DNA of 64,000 nucleotides, from the NCBI GenBank assembly GCA_050084985.1, contig JBITNC010000001.1, positions 3,906,001 through 3,970,000 on the forward strand. The letters run 5' to 3'. The position numbers were made by a program, and so were the translations under genes. The stretch's first letter is position 1. Every line of letters begins with the position of its first letter. The stretch comes from Nageia nagi (Eukaryota > Pinophyta). Below are positions 1 through 12,299 of the stretch, piece after piece. Below the pieces are notes generated by a model. That model saw only the letters and a program-made list of their open reading frames with translations. It did no database searches and was not told where the DNA came from.

Positions 1-1049
1 AGGATAGGTAAGAGTGAGGAGATGGTTGGGTTTTGAATCATTGATAGCCCAAAAGGCCTACCATAAATCATATAAATTCATTTCATGATGATTGATACAC
101 ATGAAATATGATCCCTATGATGTTTTTGTGAACTAATAAATTTACCTTACAAAACGAGAGATCCCCTTAGATACTATTGTGTATAAAAATATTTTGTTAA
201 ATTTTAATTGGCATGATTAATTAAATATTTGCAAAATAAAAATAATTTTTTTCTTGATATCTTGATTTATTTTTGCACCATAATATTTTTATTTCAACTC
301 TATGAATTTTATTGAACTAGTGAAAAATAATAACCTCCAAGGTAAGTTGTCTAAAAATATTTGGCCAATCCTAAACCTATATATCCCATCCTCCAATTTA
401 TTTTTGAACCTTGCATGAGGTGTCTCTAAAATTATTGAGCACTATTTCAACCCTTTGGAATTAAAAAAAAAAATGTTGATAAAATTTCACCACAAAAATG
501 GATTGCCATGTCCCCCACAAAAATAAAGGTGATGACATGAGTTATAGTTATTTCTACTAAAATTACTGAAATTATTATTCCAATCTTTTCTATAAATTCC
601 TATGGAGGTATCTTGAAAATTATTTCATTTCATACCTTCTAGATTGATCTTGATTCTAATGCAAGGAGGAGCTCCCATTATGTCATTCTCTTCCCCAAAT
701 TTAAAGAAGTGCTCTTTCTAATTTTAGCATTTAATTGCTAAAACTTATAGTTTTATTTCTTTGATATATGTCGAAAGATATAAATGTTATTCATAATAAG
801 GATTATTTTAAATTTCATAATTATTTCAAGTGAGTGGTGTTGTACACTTTGTTAATCTTTATGTGTATCCTAAAATAAAAATATTTTAATGTATTTTAAT
901 ATTACTATACTAGTGGATTCTGATTTTGCTAGGGATTCCAATTTTGTTGGATTATAAAATTTGATAATTTTCTTAGCTTTTCATTTTCTATCCTTGTGTG
1001 TTGTTTTCAACCTTTTTTGATTTATCATATTTTATGGTTTGATCATTTT

Positions 1050-1840
1050 ACTCCATTTTAAAATAAGAAGAATAAGCTTTAAGGCTTTCAACTTTCCTAT
1101 AGCGATGCGGAATTCCTCATGCCTCATGAATTTGTTGATCGAATCTTCAAAATACTATGGAAAGGAACAGTTCACAACATAAGAAAGATCAAATTCTAAG
1201 GCATTAATAAACATATATTTCTTTAGATATCCTATTGGTATTACATTGGAAGGTATTTTTTGGTACAATTTATTAAACCAATTGATGAATTGAGCCATTG
1301 ACTCTCTTTATTTTTCTTCATATGCAAAATTTCACTTACTAGCTTGGTGCCAATGACTCAGCTTTTGAATCTAGCTAGAAAGATTGTTGTAAGATCATCC
1401 CAAAAGGTTATTGACTTGGGTGGTATAGAATTATACTAATGTAATTCCTCTTCTATGAATGTCCAAACCAAAATTCTAACTCCTACATCTTCATGTTTTA
1501 TGGCTGAAATTTCATTAAATATGCAAAAAAAATCAAGGTGTTCTTCAACAGTAATACTTAACATTTCCTCAAGGTAAATGAGGAAGATTTTTGTATCTCT
1601 AAGGAGCTTATGTTTATCTCTAGTTAGATCCATTGGTCCTACATTATTTAACCATGGTCTTGAATCACCTTTGCCAATGTTTTTATTTGCACTACCTCCA
1701 ACTCCTCCTCCAAATCCACCTCCTCCTAGACTGCCAAGTCTACTAGGTACACCACCACCATGATCGAAAACTCCACCACCACAAAAACTTCAAGGGGTGG
1801 TGAATTTCCACCACTACCAACCCCTTCACCTTTCATGATT
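1050..1840 (-). pseudogene. Degraded Ty3/gypsy gag
   Basis: Read on the minus strand, this starts with a Gly-rich stretch (about 1760-1690, seen on the + strand as a CCTCCT-rich run). It then passes through an open stretch (1633-1436) and continues into WDDLTTIFLARF, a stop, then further gag-like sequence with MAQFINWFNKLYQKIP after one frameshift near 1300. The order W-[DE]-x-F/L...RF followed by a hydrophobic 'F..L' helix is the retrotransposon gag (capsid) signature, which assembles the virus-like particle. At least one stop and one frameshift make it non-functional. No pol was found toward position 1. Assignment rests on motif order only. Confidence 0.55.
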
Positions 1841-3649
1841 AGTTTATATGTGTGTACAAGTGTTGTATGAATCAATGTAAATAAATCAAAATATCAGGGT
1901 TAGCTTTGTAAAGGCTCAAGATTTTTTTATATATGGAAAATTATTTGGCCTTGGTTTTGTTCTCTTTTTAACTATATTTTTACTCTTCAAAGTTCTCTTT
2001 CTAGTAGGTAGAATCTACACTCCAACTCCCATTATCTTCTTATATAGAACTCTTTGTTTCACATCTGACTAGACTTGTAGTTTTGATCAAACAAGAACAA
2101 CCTACAATTATGTCAAATCAAGAAAAATTATAGTTTTGTTCACCTCTAATTCGTATAGAATTAAATGATATTTAATGGAAAGTACAAACTTGGACTTTTG
2201 ATCAATGAACTCTTCTTCTATTTTAGAATCATGTTTGATGGATATTTCCCAAAATTAAAGTCTCTTCTATAAAAGGTTGTTCCTTCTATTTTTTATTTTG
2301 TATTACAAATAACACTACTTCTCATTGAATTTGAAGAAGATATAGATATCTTCTTACCAACTAGTTTTTGATATAATCCTCTATAGGTAGGGCTCTTTCT
2401 TGGCTTCTCTTTTTGGTTTCTTCTTTCATGATATCAATGAAATTAGTTAAGAATTCAGATGATATAGATTTATTGTAGGCAATGGCCAAATTGTCTACAC
2501 CAATCAACACCAATTTTAATGATAATAATTAAACTAGATCCCTTTATATGAGTAAGAGGAGTTTGATTCTAAAATCAATAACATCTTTTACTTTGAATTC
2601 TTCTTCTAATCCCCAATGAAGGCCAACTTCTTCATCAAAAACTCTTTCGGGTCCGAACACCCACCCTATCATTTTTTAACCTACTTTGCTTCTAAAAAAG
2701 CCTAATGAGGGAATTTCTCCTATTGGTTCAATTTCTAAACTATTTGGTTGATGAGACATTCTTTCTTCACCTCTTCTTACTATTTCCCTTTGAGTTACTG
2801 ATAATGCATCAAGCAAAAACTAATTAAAAAATAGAGTTTATTTATAACAATTTCTTAAACTCTATTGACTAGAAGAGGTCTCCTACCAAAGTGACAGTTA
2901 GGGTTCTCCATTGTACTTCATCTCACTTTTTATTATTTTCCTAAATCTTATAAGTTCTCTTTTCAAATAAAAGAGTAAGTTATAGTTTTTGGTGACTAAA
3001 AAAATTCTTTTCCTAAGTGATTAAGTAGTAAAGTCACCAGGCGAACTTAACTTAGATAAATTATTTCAATGCAAAAAGACTCAATTCCCTAGCAGCATTG
3101 CCACTTTTTGCTAAGCACTTTTTCTTGCAAAAGAAAAAATGGACAATAAGGATTGTATAATCCTCCTTTTAATGAGTGGATTGTTTATGGGCTTCAACTA
3201 GCTAAAACAATAGATTCCTACAAAACATATTAACTAGAAAATAATTCCTTTTTACTAATCAACTAGTAAAAGAAAGAGTTTAAAATAACTTCAACTACAA
3301 TGCTTGCTCAAAGTTAAGGAAGTTAAAATATTCCTAGATAATAACTTAAAAGTTGAGTGTTCTTATTAATCTTAATCTTAAAAAATATAATAATTTCTTG
3401 CAACAATGAGAGAGAGATATATATACAAAAATTCCTTCGTTTCCCTTTAATAAGACTCAAGGGAGATGAAGGGTTTTGACTATTCACCTACTCTATTTCA
3501 ATTACAAAATTATCTCCTCAATTCTTGAAGATTCTTCATATTTCCTACACTAATCATCCAGTGACAACTAACTATAACAACTAACTACGATTACATGAAT
3601 TTTTCATTTTTTTGAAATAAAAATCCTTTTTTTATTGAATTACCATGTA
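1841..3649. other. AT-rich stretch, no gene recognised
   Basis: Both strands are full of stops and I see no protein family motif. It may be the leader or LTR part of the antisense gypsy element at 1050-1840, because this is the side where that element's 5' end would lie. No TG...CA boundary or primer site was located. Confidence 0.4.
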
Positions 3650-5820
3650 TCCTTGCACCAACCATTTAGACTATGAACCCTACCCAAGTATGGAGACATG
3701 GGTGAGACTTCAACTTGAGAACATCTTCATTTTCAAATAGTTTATCAGTTGACCCTTTCCAAGGCATGAGACATGGATGAGACATGGGCTTCACCAAATC
3801 TTGAAAGCATCTTGCAACTTCTTCTGCAGGTCCTTTCCTATGAACTTTATCAGCTTGCATATTTGTAATTTCAAACCATTTGTATCAAATAAAATTTCAT
3901 CGTCTAGTTTTTAATTTCATATATGAGGTCTCACATTCTAAGTTCAAAGATGACCAACTAGGCTTTTATTATGCTCTTTTCATTATTCCTTAATTGTGTT
4001 TTCTCTGTTAGCATGCCTCCATCAAAGAACTGTATGTTGATTATTTGCAACATGACTTTCAACTTCTCATATACAACTCTAAATTTTGATACCATTGAGT
4101 TGCATTTCTCTTCTGCTACTGGAAACCATCCAAGATAAAAGAAAAATTTATCAAGATATTCATTTGAATGATTATAGTGAAGCTAGTTGTTTTAAGATAT
4201 ATTACATATTTTCTTCCTAATCTTTTTTTTCCACTATGATCTTTCTTTCCATATCCTTCAATTCTTTCCTAATATATATATAAAAAATTAAGTAAACACA
4301 TCATAAGCATTGTCAAATGTAATGAGTAATTGCAAAATGAGAGTTTGAGATTTCTTGGTGAAGGAATCTCCCTTTTGATAATTGATCTTCAAATTATTTT
4401 TATCTTTGGTAAAATACTTCTAATTTTTACATTTCACTTATTCTAACTTCAATTTCTCTTCTAGCTCTTTAACATTTTGTTTGTGCTTCACTAATTTCTA
4501 CATATGGTGCATGGCAGATTTCCCCATATAAGTTGATTTATCTTCATAACATTTATGATGTCATATTTATCTTTGTGAATTCTAAGAATGGTAGGATCCT
4601 TTGGCTTCTTTTTGTTACTGTATACCTTTTTCATAAAGATTTTTCATTGGCTTCAATTCCTTCAAAAAGTTCAAAAGTAACTTAGAAGGCTTTTCTGGGG
4701 TTTCCATCATCACCATAAACATCATCATATATACCATCACCATTACCAATTTTGGTCACATCTTGCAAGTTCTTTAGATATGTATTCAAATCTACTCCTT
4801 CAAGCCAAGTTTTGTCATTAATTTTTTGAGGTGGTGAAGGTGAATTTACAGGAACAAGCCACTTTTTGGAGACTTAATCATGCTCATATTTATTCATTTT
4901 ATTTCTTCTTTCAAAATTCTCCATTGATATAATCTTCACAAACTAATCCTCCTCCTCCTCCTTGACCAACATTCATTATGCTACCTAAGATGTTGGATCT
5001 TCTTGCTCTATTCTAGCTTTTCCAGGTTAGGTTCCTTTTGTCATTATTTCAATCCTTTGTTACATGTTGAATCTCTCCCTAAAGTATGCATTGGCACTAA
5101 AGTTCCTTTTGTATGTCATATTGGGATATAAGGTATTTTCCCTTCTTCAAAGTATTTAATGTTTATATATTCATCTCCTCCTTCACTTTGATCCCCACCT
5201 TGGCTTCGACTCCTACTTTTAGTAGAGGAACTACTTGCACTCCCTAACCTTTATCGTTTGGACTCACTATTTGTTTCTTATTCTTAGCCTTCTTTATTAG
5301 AACTATATTTTCCATATCCTGGGGCTCATTAATAGGATTCTCATTTAAATGTGCCTCTTGGCCCATTTCATCACCTTCTTATTCAAAGGCTTGCTCTAAT
5401 TCAAGTAACAATTCTTCAACCCTTCCATATTTAGGGGAATCTTTAGGAGTGTATATTTTTTGTAACTAATTGATTACATTTATATCTATCATAATTCCAA
5501 ATTGGTTGATGCCTACTAGACCCATTTGCTAAAGGATTCTCCTATCGAAGATCTACTTTGTAGTGGTAATAAGGGTCTTCTTAAGAGCTCATAATCAATG
5601 GGAGATGAAGGTAGTATCACTATTTTTCCTTCCTTGTCTCTTTCTCTTGTTCTTACTTAATCTTACTCGATATCTCTAAAATTTCAATATCAAAAATTAC
5701 ATTCTGATACCTTTTGATATTTCCCAAATACTTATGTTGGAAAGATTATTTGAAATTGGACCTAAAGTATGCATCAATCAACCTATCAAGGTCTTGATTA
5801 TTTCCTACATTCATTTTACC
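3650..5820 (-). pseudogene. Unrecognised degraded coding-like region, antisense
   Basis: Minus-strand frames give short blocks that look like former protein: an open block at about 4860-4650 beginning KKWLVPVNSPSPPQKIND and carrying an Asp/Gly-rich run (DGIYDDVYGDDGNP), a Ser/Lys-rich basic block near 5230, and a 65-residue block at 3860-3666 containing an imperfect internal repeat of 'SHPCL..W'. Stops and frame changes separate them. The composition resembles the variable ORFs carried by plant retrotransposons, but I cannot name the family. It is abruptly replaced by sense-strand copia sequence near 5830, so a junction lies there. Confidence 0.25.
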
Positions 5821-5837
5821 TAAACCATAGTTAAATT

Positions 5838-6340
5838 CTAAAAATTATGATGTAAATATTGTAGGCCTTAGTGATTCTAATTGGGGTATTAATCTATATG
5901 AGAGGAAGTTAACATCTAGAAATCATTTTAGTCTTAGATCTAGTCTAATCACATTATCTTAAAAGAAGCAAATAATAGTCGCATTATCATCCATAGAGGC
6001 TAAATGCATAACAATCACTAGTGCTGGTGCATAAGCATTATGGTTGAAAAACTACTTTAAGAGACTAGTGAATAAAAATGTGGTGCTACAACCTTGTACT
6101 ATGACAACATGAGTGGAATCCAGCTTGCAGAAAATTCATTCCATCATAATAGATCAAAATATTTTTATTTAAAATACCATTTCATCATTTATATAGTTGA
6201 GTAGAACGATTATTGAGTTACAACACATCAACATCAAAGAAAATATAGTTGATTTATTCATCAAGGGTGTGATAAAGTCTCAATTTTTGAAGCTAAGAAA
6301 GTTCCTAGTCTGCCCCTCAGCATCAAGGGGATTAATGTTA
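5838..6340 (+). pseudogene. Ty1/copia RNase H C-terminal fragment
   Basis: The + strand encodes, with stops and one frameshift, the end of a copia polyprotein in the usual order. First come GLSDSNWG and an ERKLTSRNHFSLRSSLI-type block, then KKQIIVALSSIEAKCITITS and ALWLKNYF, then (frame change near 6180) NMSGIQLAENSFHHNRSKY, and finally ELQHINIKENIVDLFIKG with KSQFLKLRKFL. This matches the RNase H domain that ends Ty1/copia pol. The first acidic site reads DSN where the family usually has DSD. Upstream reverse transcriptase is absent, cut off by the junction near 5830. Confidence 0.75.
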
Positions 6341-6764
6341 GAATTATGACTTGACAAAGACTCCAAAATCATCTCTCTATATTAGGATCATAGTTTACAC
6401 AATTTAGCATGAACATCCAACTTAGATCACATGCAACTTATCTCGATCATGTGCATCTAGTAGAAGATCATAGACCTATCCAAGGTAACTATCCATTTAA
6501 GTTTGATTTTCTTATTATGTGTGATTGTAGATGATTCCAAGTGATCGCATATATCTTCATTTGATTATGTACATTTCAATATGTTATCATAGTGTTCCTA
6601 TTTATCTTATTCATGTGGTATGTATAATAATGAATGTAACACACTTACCTCTAATCACATGAGATCCATCTCGATCATAATGTGTTCATTTTGAACAAAT
6701 AAGATCCATTGTTTGTTATTAATAAGAGTGCGGCTAAATCATATTTGTTTTGGTTCTTTCTCCA

Positions 6765-7030
6765 TGATGGGGGATTATTAAAACATATTATTTAGTGGAT
6801 TTATTTCTTTTATTATATAGAACAATTGGTAGATGTTTCATGGATTGTTATTTAGGTTTTGGCATATTTTGATTGTTGGACTAATTACACATTTGTATGC
6901 TTGCTAGGAATGTATTATTCTCAGTCAATTATTTTGTAATATTGTACACCTCAGGGATTCTTCTGTTACATCTTATTGATGTGTATATTGTACTTTGCTT
7001 ATCAATGAATATATTCAATCAGTGTTATCC
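6765..7030 (+). repeat. Probable polypurine tract and 3' LTR tail of the copia remnant
   Basis: A purine run GATGGGGGA (6765-6773) lies about 425 bases after the RNase H end, where a copia polypurine tract would prime plus-strand synthesis. The next 250 bases are non-coding, with TTGTAATATTGTAC and TCAATGAATATATTC, similar to the R/U5 part of plant copia LTRs. No matching 5' LTR is visible, so the boundaries are estimates. Sequence between 6341 and 6764 holds no recognisable gene. Confidence 0.35.
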
Positions 7031-7060
7031 ATTTTGTTAGAAACCATTTCTAAATGGAAA

Positions 7061-7835
7061 TGTAATCCCCCTTGTCCATAATCAAATAGACAATAGAAAG
7101 AGAGAACATGCCTAATGCAGAATGATATGATCTTGATATGGTAAATGGTGTGTTTTTTATTATTTTTCTAATATAAAATGATATGTATGCTACAAATATA
7201 TTTTAAATGATAATACATGTTGATCTATGCTAAATTCTAATGAGAAATGCTCATCAATAAATTGATAATATCATAAATTCTTGAAATTCCTAACATGCTT
7301 TTAGCCTAAAATGAAAACTATATGCACAAAATAACACTAAAATAAAAGAAACATATGCTAGTAAAGGATATTTATAGTCTCCATGGCTCCTAATCTCTCC
7401 ATGCACTTGCAAAAACTCCCAAACCTAATGCAACTATGTTGAAATGATTAAATATTGCTCATATGCTCATGGTGGTTACTATGGGATTCAAAAGATGTGA
7501 CATATAGTGTTAAATTGGCTTCAAGTTTTAGGCTCAAAGGTTTGTTAGTGGAAATAATGGAGATTTAAATTCAAAATAGAGCTAGAAGAAGTTCAAAATA
7601 AAATGTTTTTCTTTTATGCTCATTCTATACCTAATCAGTTGGTCTATTAGGGTTGATAGACCTAACCAGTCGATTGTTACGCTAACTTGATTTATTATTT
7701 TGACCTATTTTGATTAGGTTTGACTAAGTGTTTATCGATGTTCAAATGTTATTATTTTCTATACTTTGACTAATACTCATGTTATTATTTAATTTGACAT
7801 GTATTCTTATGATGTCCATTTTTGTGGTATCTACA
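7061..7835 (+). repeat. Candidate LTR of about 775 bp
   Basis: It begins TGTAATCCCCCTTGTCC and ends GGTATCTACA, giving TG...CA ends. The start resembles the LTR starts at 54048 (TGTAATGTCCCC), 58089 and 61845. The end TCTACA also closes the LTR at 22811-23525. There is no coding sequence inside. No primer site or target duplication was confirmed, so it may be a solo LTR or a chance pairing of ends. Confidence 0.35.
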
Positions 7836-8136
7836 GTTGCCTCCTTTTGAGTTGATTCTTGCAAGCATACAAGGCTTAGCATAAAAATCAAAGATGTCAT
7901 GATTATTGATGAAATATAAAAGACATGACTATGACTAATGATATGATGATGATGATAATCAATGATGTATGATGTGTGATAAATGCTTAATGTTATTTTG
8001 TTAACAGGGATGACAAATGGGTGTGGGTATGCAAACCTACCTCATAAGTGTTAAATGCTCTAAAAAATGGTCAATGCTAAATAAACTAGTTTATAGAAAT
8101 ATGTTATTTAGTTTGTATTATGATATGTTATGCTTA

Positions 8137-8660
8137 ATGATGTGATCATCCTAACTTTGCCCCATGTTGAATGGATTGCAAGGGAAATAATGTTAATGAT
8201 TACCTTTCCCCATGTTGAATAGCTTGTAAGGATTATAATGCTCAAAATGATAAACTTTGCCCCATGTTAAGTGGATCAAAAATATGAAAATGTTAATGAT
8301 TACCTTTCCCCATGTTGAATAGCTTGTAAGGATTATAATGCTCAAAATTATAAACTTTGCCCCATGTTAAGTGGATCAAAAATATGAAAATGTTAATGAT
8401 TACCTTTCCCCATGTTGAATAGCTTGTAAGGATTATAATGCTTAAAATGATAAAATTTGCCCCATGTTAAGTGGATCAAAAATATGAAAATATTAATGAT
8501 CACCTTACTCCATGTTGTATGGATCATAAGGAGGATAATGCTCACACTAAACATAATTATATGAAGGTGACCTCTTTACCCCATGTTAAATGGATCATAA
8601 ATAAATTCTCTCCCTAACCCATGATAAATGGATCGTAAGGAGGATAATGCTCAAAATAAT
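8137..8660. repeat. Satellite-like tandem array, 100-bp unit built from two half units
   Basis: TGTTAATGATTACCTTTCCC recurs at 8191, 8291 and 8391, and a diverged form at 8491, an exact 100-bp period. Each unit holds two related halves of about 50 bp, one with CCCCATGTTGAATAGCTTGTAAGG and one with GCCCCATGTTAAGTGGATCA. The three central copies are nearly identical. Diverged half units (CCCATGTT[GA]AATGGATCATAAGGAGG types) continue to about 8650 and precede 8190. This is the pattern of local expansion by unequal exchange of a higher-order unit. Confidence 0.9.
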
Positions 8661-10848
8661 CATAACAAATTAATAATAACTTTTCTATAAGTAATGGTAA
8701 GCAAAGTATTATGCTCAAGGATAATGCTAAAGCCAATGTGTATGATGTGCTACCAATATGCTAGGATTTTGATCCATAATCCCTAATCACCCTAGCATTC
8801 TAAGGTCAACATAACGAATTCTCATACTTGTATATTTCCAAGTGCTTATGGAAATTTTAATATTTAAGCAATTATAAAATACAAAATAATTACCAAAATA
8901 AATAAAAGAGAGAAATCATTCACCACAAAATGTGAAATTGATATACCCTAGTTCACCCAATGTGGGCTACATCTAGCATGTTTAAACTATGGTGAAAAGT
9001 GAGTACAATGTCATTATCTTAAGGCCTCCAATCTCCAAGTGGATCTCACCTTCTACTAACACAATAATATCACTAGTCTCTCAATAACTCTCATGTTATG
9101 TTCACATGGAATTTTAACAATTGCTTATGCTTTCAATAGAATAGCATCTCTCCCAATTCCCTCTAAGAAATGGGGCTCTCAATTCTACTCTCAAAATTTC
9201 ACTCACAAGAATTCTCTCCTTGAATTCTATCTAACCCTTACATAATAATAATAATAAACTCTTAGCAAACTTTAACCACCTCATTTAAAAATCCTAAGTA
9301 AAATATATAGTGGGCAGCTAGTTTATGGAGGTACCATTTAGCACAAGAGGTTCCAAATTAAGTGGAGTCAAATCCCCATTTAATCGGTGTATTACCCATA
9401 TTCCAACCTAGTGATTTAACTCCCACATGCAAGCTTATCAACTAATGGATTTCCCAAATCATTCATCTCTATAATATCAATGACTTATCAAGTGGACTCC
9501 ATATGGTGGCACCCTTTTTGCCTATTGACTTGTTAAGTTGTGGATGGTTTGATTTGCAAGATGAGTAATACGGTAGCTGAAATTTTTGGGTAGATTGCTT
9601 GATGTCTCTATTACCTATGGGTCCACTCCATAATGTGCCAATGGATGATGAGGTGGCCTTTATACTTGTCATCAGGCAATTTACATTGGCTACCTTGGCA
9701 GTTTACAATTGGTTGGTTGTTTGATGGTTGGCAATTGACCAAATACCCATTGCTACCATTAATCATAAATTCCATACTCCCCTTTGCATCTAATTTGTTG
9801 CTTATTCAATTGATGTCACCTTGGGATGTCACCACGTATATAGCCTCCCCCATTACATTAAACACCAACTTGCTAGAGAATGCTTTGTATCCACTAAATC
9901 GTACATGTCCAAGACTTATACCATCCACTTAAAAGATTTTGACTATTCATGTTGTATATCCTTATAATGAGGATGCCACCTTCAACTTTGGTCCCACCAA
10001 TGGGAATTAAAAGGTGTGAATAATTTCATTTTCCTTTTGATTTTAAAAAATAATAATTTTTAATTATTTTTTTTCAAAACTTCGAGGAGTGATAACTTGT
10101 GAACAATAACTCATTTTTCTTCACCATTCTAAGCATCGAGATATTGTAGAAGAGGAATTCAACATCAAGCACATAAATATAGAAAAATAGGAACTTGATT
10201 TTTTACATTTTTAATACATATGAAAATCTATTTTCAGATCAAATTTGGGGGTATTTACCTTAACATTAGGAAGGTACCTTGACCCCAAATAATGGTATGA
10301 TGTTTGGAAAAAGGTGATGTTAACAAAACATCAATTGATCATTATTAAGTGGTCATTGATCATGCTATGAAGATATGTTATCAAAGATCAAAGCTCATGA
10401 TAAAAATAAAACATGATTATTACTCATTGATGAATGATAAAAATGAGAACATGATTAAAGATATTTATTCATTTGAAATTCATTATCACTTGTTCCACAA
10501 GATTATGTTTCCCTTAGAAATGATGATAGTCAACAATAAATGATCAACCCCAAGGGATTGATTGTAAGACAACCTGATAATATGATTATCACTCAATTGG
10601 TTACATCCTCATTATGAAAGAGGTCTATGGATAGTGATAATGATATCAAGTCAAATAGACATCAAAGATATTTACCTATGATGATATGATAATGATGATA
10701 ATATGTAAGGCACACTTGATGTAAGCATAAGGATAATGATAATACATGAAGATAAACAAGAGATAACATATACCATGATAATATGGTATATATAGGGTAA
10801 GTGCAAGAAGTTGAGTCTCACTTTGGAGAAAGTCTTAGGAACTATTAG
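8661..10848. other. Non-coding AT-rich stretch with simple repeats
   Basis: No gene is supported. Short open frames exist (for example 9633-9932) but have no family motif and no codon pattern. A block near 9460-9960 is less AT-rich than its surroundings. From about 10350 to 10800 there are many GATAATGAT and ATGATGATAAT simple repeats, matching similar ones at 7920-7990. The block at 8880-9060 looks like non-coding retroelement sequence but has no diagnostic site. Confidence 0.4.
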
Positions 10849-11550
10849 GTTTTTGTATTTGTTTAATAACTTTTTATTCTTTTGGAATCATGAAAAAAAT
10901 ATGTGTACATAATCTACATATAATTCTCCACAAGTTAAAAATAATAATAATGGTAATAATAATAAGTTTAGGTCAAATTATACTTGTCAGATATGAGCAC
11001 TTTTCAAAATGATAATCATGGTCAATAAGAAATTAATAATAAAAAATATTCATGAAAAGATTACAAAAAAATATCCTCCATAATCTTTAGGATCTTAGGT
11101 ATCTTTACCGAAAGGATTTAAAAAAATATTTTAATTTAGGTCAAATTTGCTTATCAGACATGATGGGTATGGCCCTGAAACTATAGTTTTTAAATAGTGG
11201 GTTTTGTATTTGTTTAATAACTTTTTATTTTTTTGGAATTTTGAAAAAAAAAACTATATGTGCACAATCTACATAAAATTATTTATAAGTAAAAAAAACA
11301 AATTAAAAATGATAAGTTTAGGTCAAATTATGCTTATTGGATGCTAGCACTTTTCAAAACGATAATCAAGGCCAATAAATAATTAATAAAAAATAAAATA
11401 TTCATTTTACAAATAAATTATCCTCCATAATATTTGGTTTCCTAGGTATCTTTACCCAAAAGGATTTAAAAAAATATTTTAACTTAGGTCCAATTTTGCT
11501 TGTCGGACACGATGGGATATGGTCCTGAAACTATATTTTTTAAATAGTAG
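10849..11550. repeat. Two-copy direct tandem duplication, about 351-bp unit
   Basis: Copy A (about 10849-11199) and copy B (about 11200-11550) share the same series of blocks in the same order: GTTTAATAACTTTTTATT (10861 and 11212), AAGTTTAGGTCAAATTAT, AGCACTTTTCAAAA, ATTATTAT-rich linkers, AGGTATCTTTACC, AGGATTTAAAAAAATATTTT and GG(T/C)CCTGAAACTATA. The offset at the first anchor is 351 bases. The copies differ by many substitutions and small indels, so the duplication is old. No coding capacity was seen. Confidence 0.88.
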
Positions 11551-12299
11551 TATATTTTTAAAATGGTAGTTTTAAACATGTCTATTAAATATTAATTTCT
11601 ATAATCTTAGTATTAGAATAAATTACATATTTGAAAACTAGACTTAAAGAACTATATTTTTACCAAGCGACCTTTTTCAATATTTGAACTCTAAGTGCTT
11701 CAAATTTTGAGATCAAGTGTAACCAAACCCAAAGATCAGGGAAAACACTTCCACTTTTTTATCAAAAGTGGGATTCATATTATTGCACTTACCCTACAAT
11801 TATGGCAAATAAAACATGATGAAAAATGGCAAAGAAAACATGATGAAAAATGATGAACAATGATGAGGAAAAATGATGAAGAAGATATAAATATAAAGAA
11901 GACTTGTGATGGTACAAGGATATGAGTGACTATTATCTTACCTTACAATTTGCATTGTTGAAGGGTTGTAAAATAGGAGTAGTTTCTAGTATGAACTCCT
12001 AGGATACTAAGATTAAAATAAAAATTTATGAGAAATCAAAGCGATAATATTTGATGTTAATATGAATCATAGAATTAATACTCAAGGATATTGTCTAACT
12101 CATTAGCTCATCCAAAAAATGTCATAACAATGCAATGGCCTCACATTTTGATAAGCATGTCCACTCAATGTAGAAGCATTTACTTAATTCATATAATGAT
12201 TATGAAAATGGTTGTTGAATACTCCTAAGAATTGATTAGGTGGTGCAATTGGATTTTTTGTTGATATTTTCTCATTGTATATAAGATCTTGGATTACTT
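11551..12299. other. Non-coding stretch with ATGATGAAAAATG simple repeats
   Basis: From about 11810 to 11895 the sequence is a degenerate tandem of AACATGATGAAAAATGGC and ATGATGAAGAAG words. The rest is AT-rich, with stops on both strands. It lies just past the 3' side of the antisense gag at 12300-15411, where pol would be expected, but no protease or reverse transcriptase motif is visible. That element is therefore gag-only or cut here. Confidence 0.45.

Noticed and set aside
1578-1763. Sense proline-rich frame (PPTPPPNPPPP)
   Set aside because: Its complement is the Gly-rich start of the antisense gypsy gag, which continues with real capsid motifs.
8137-8660. CRISPR-like array at the 100-bp repeats
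   Set aside because: The units are contiguous with no unique spacers, and the context is a plant nuclear genome.
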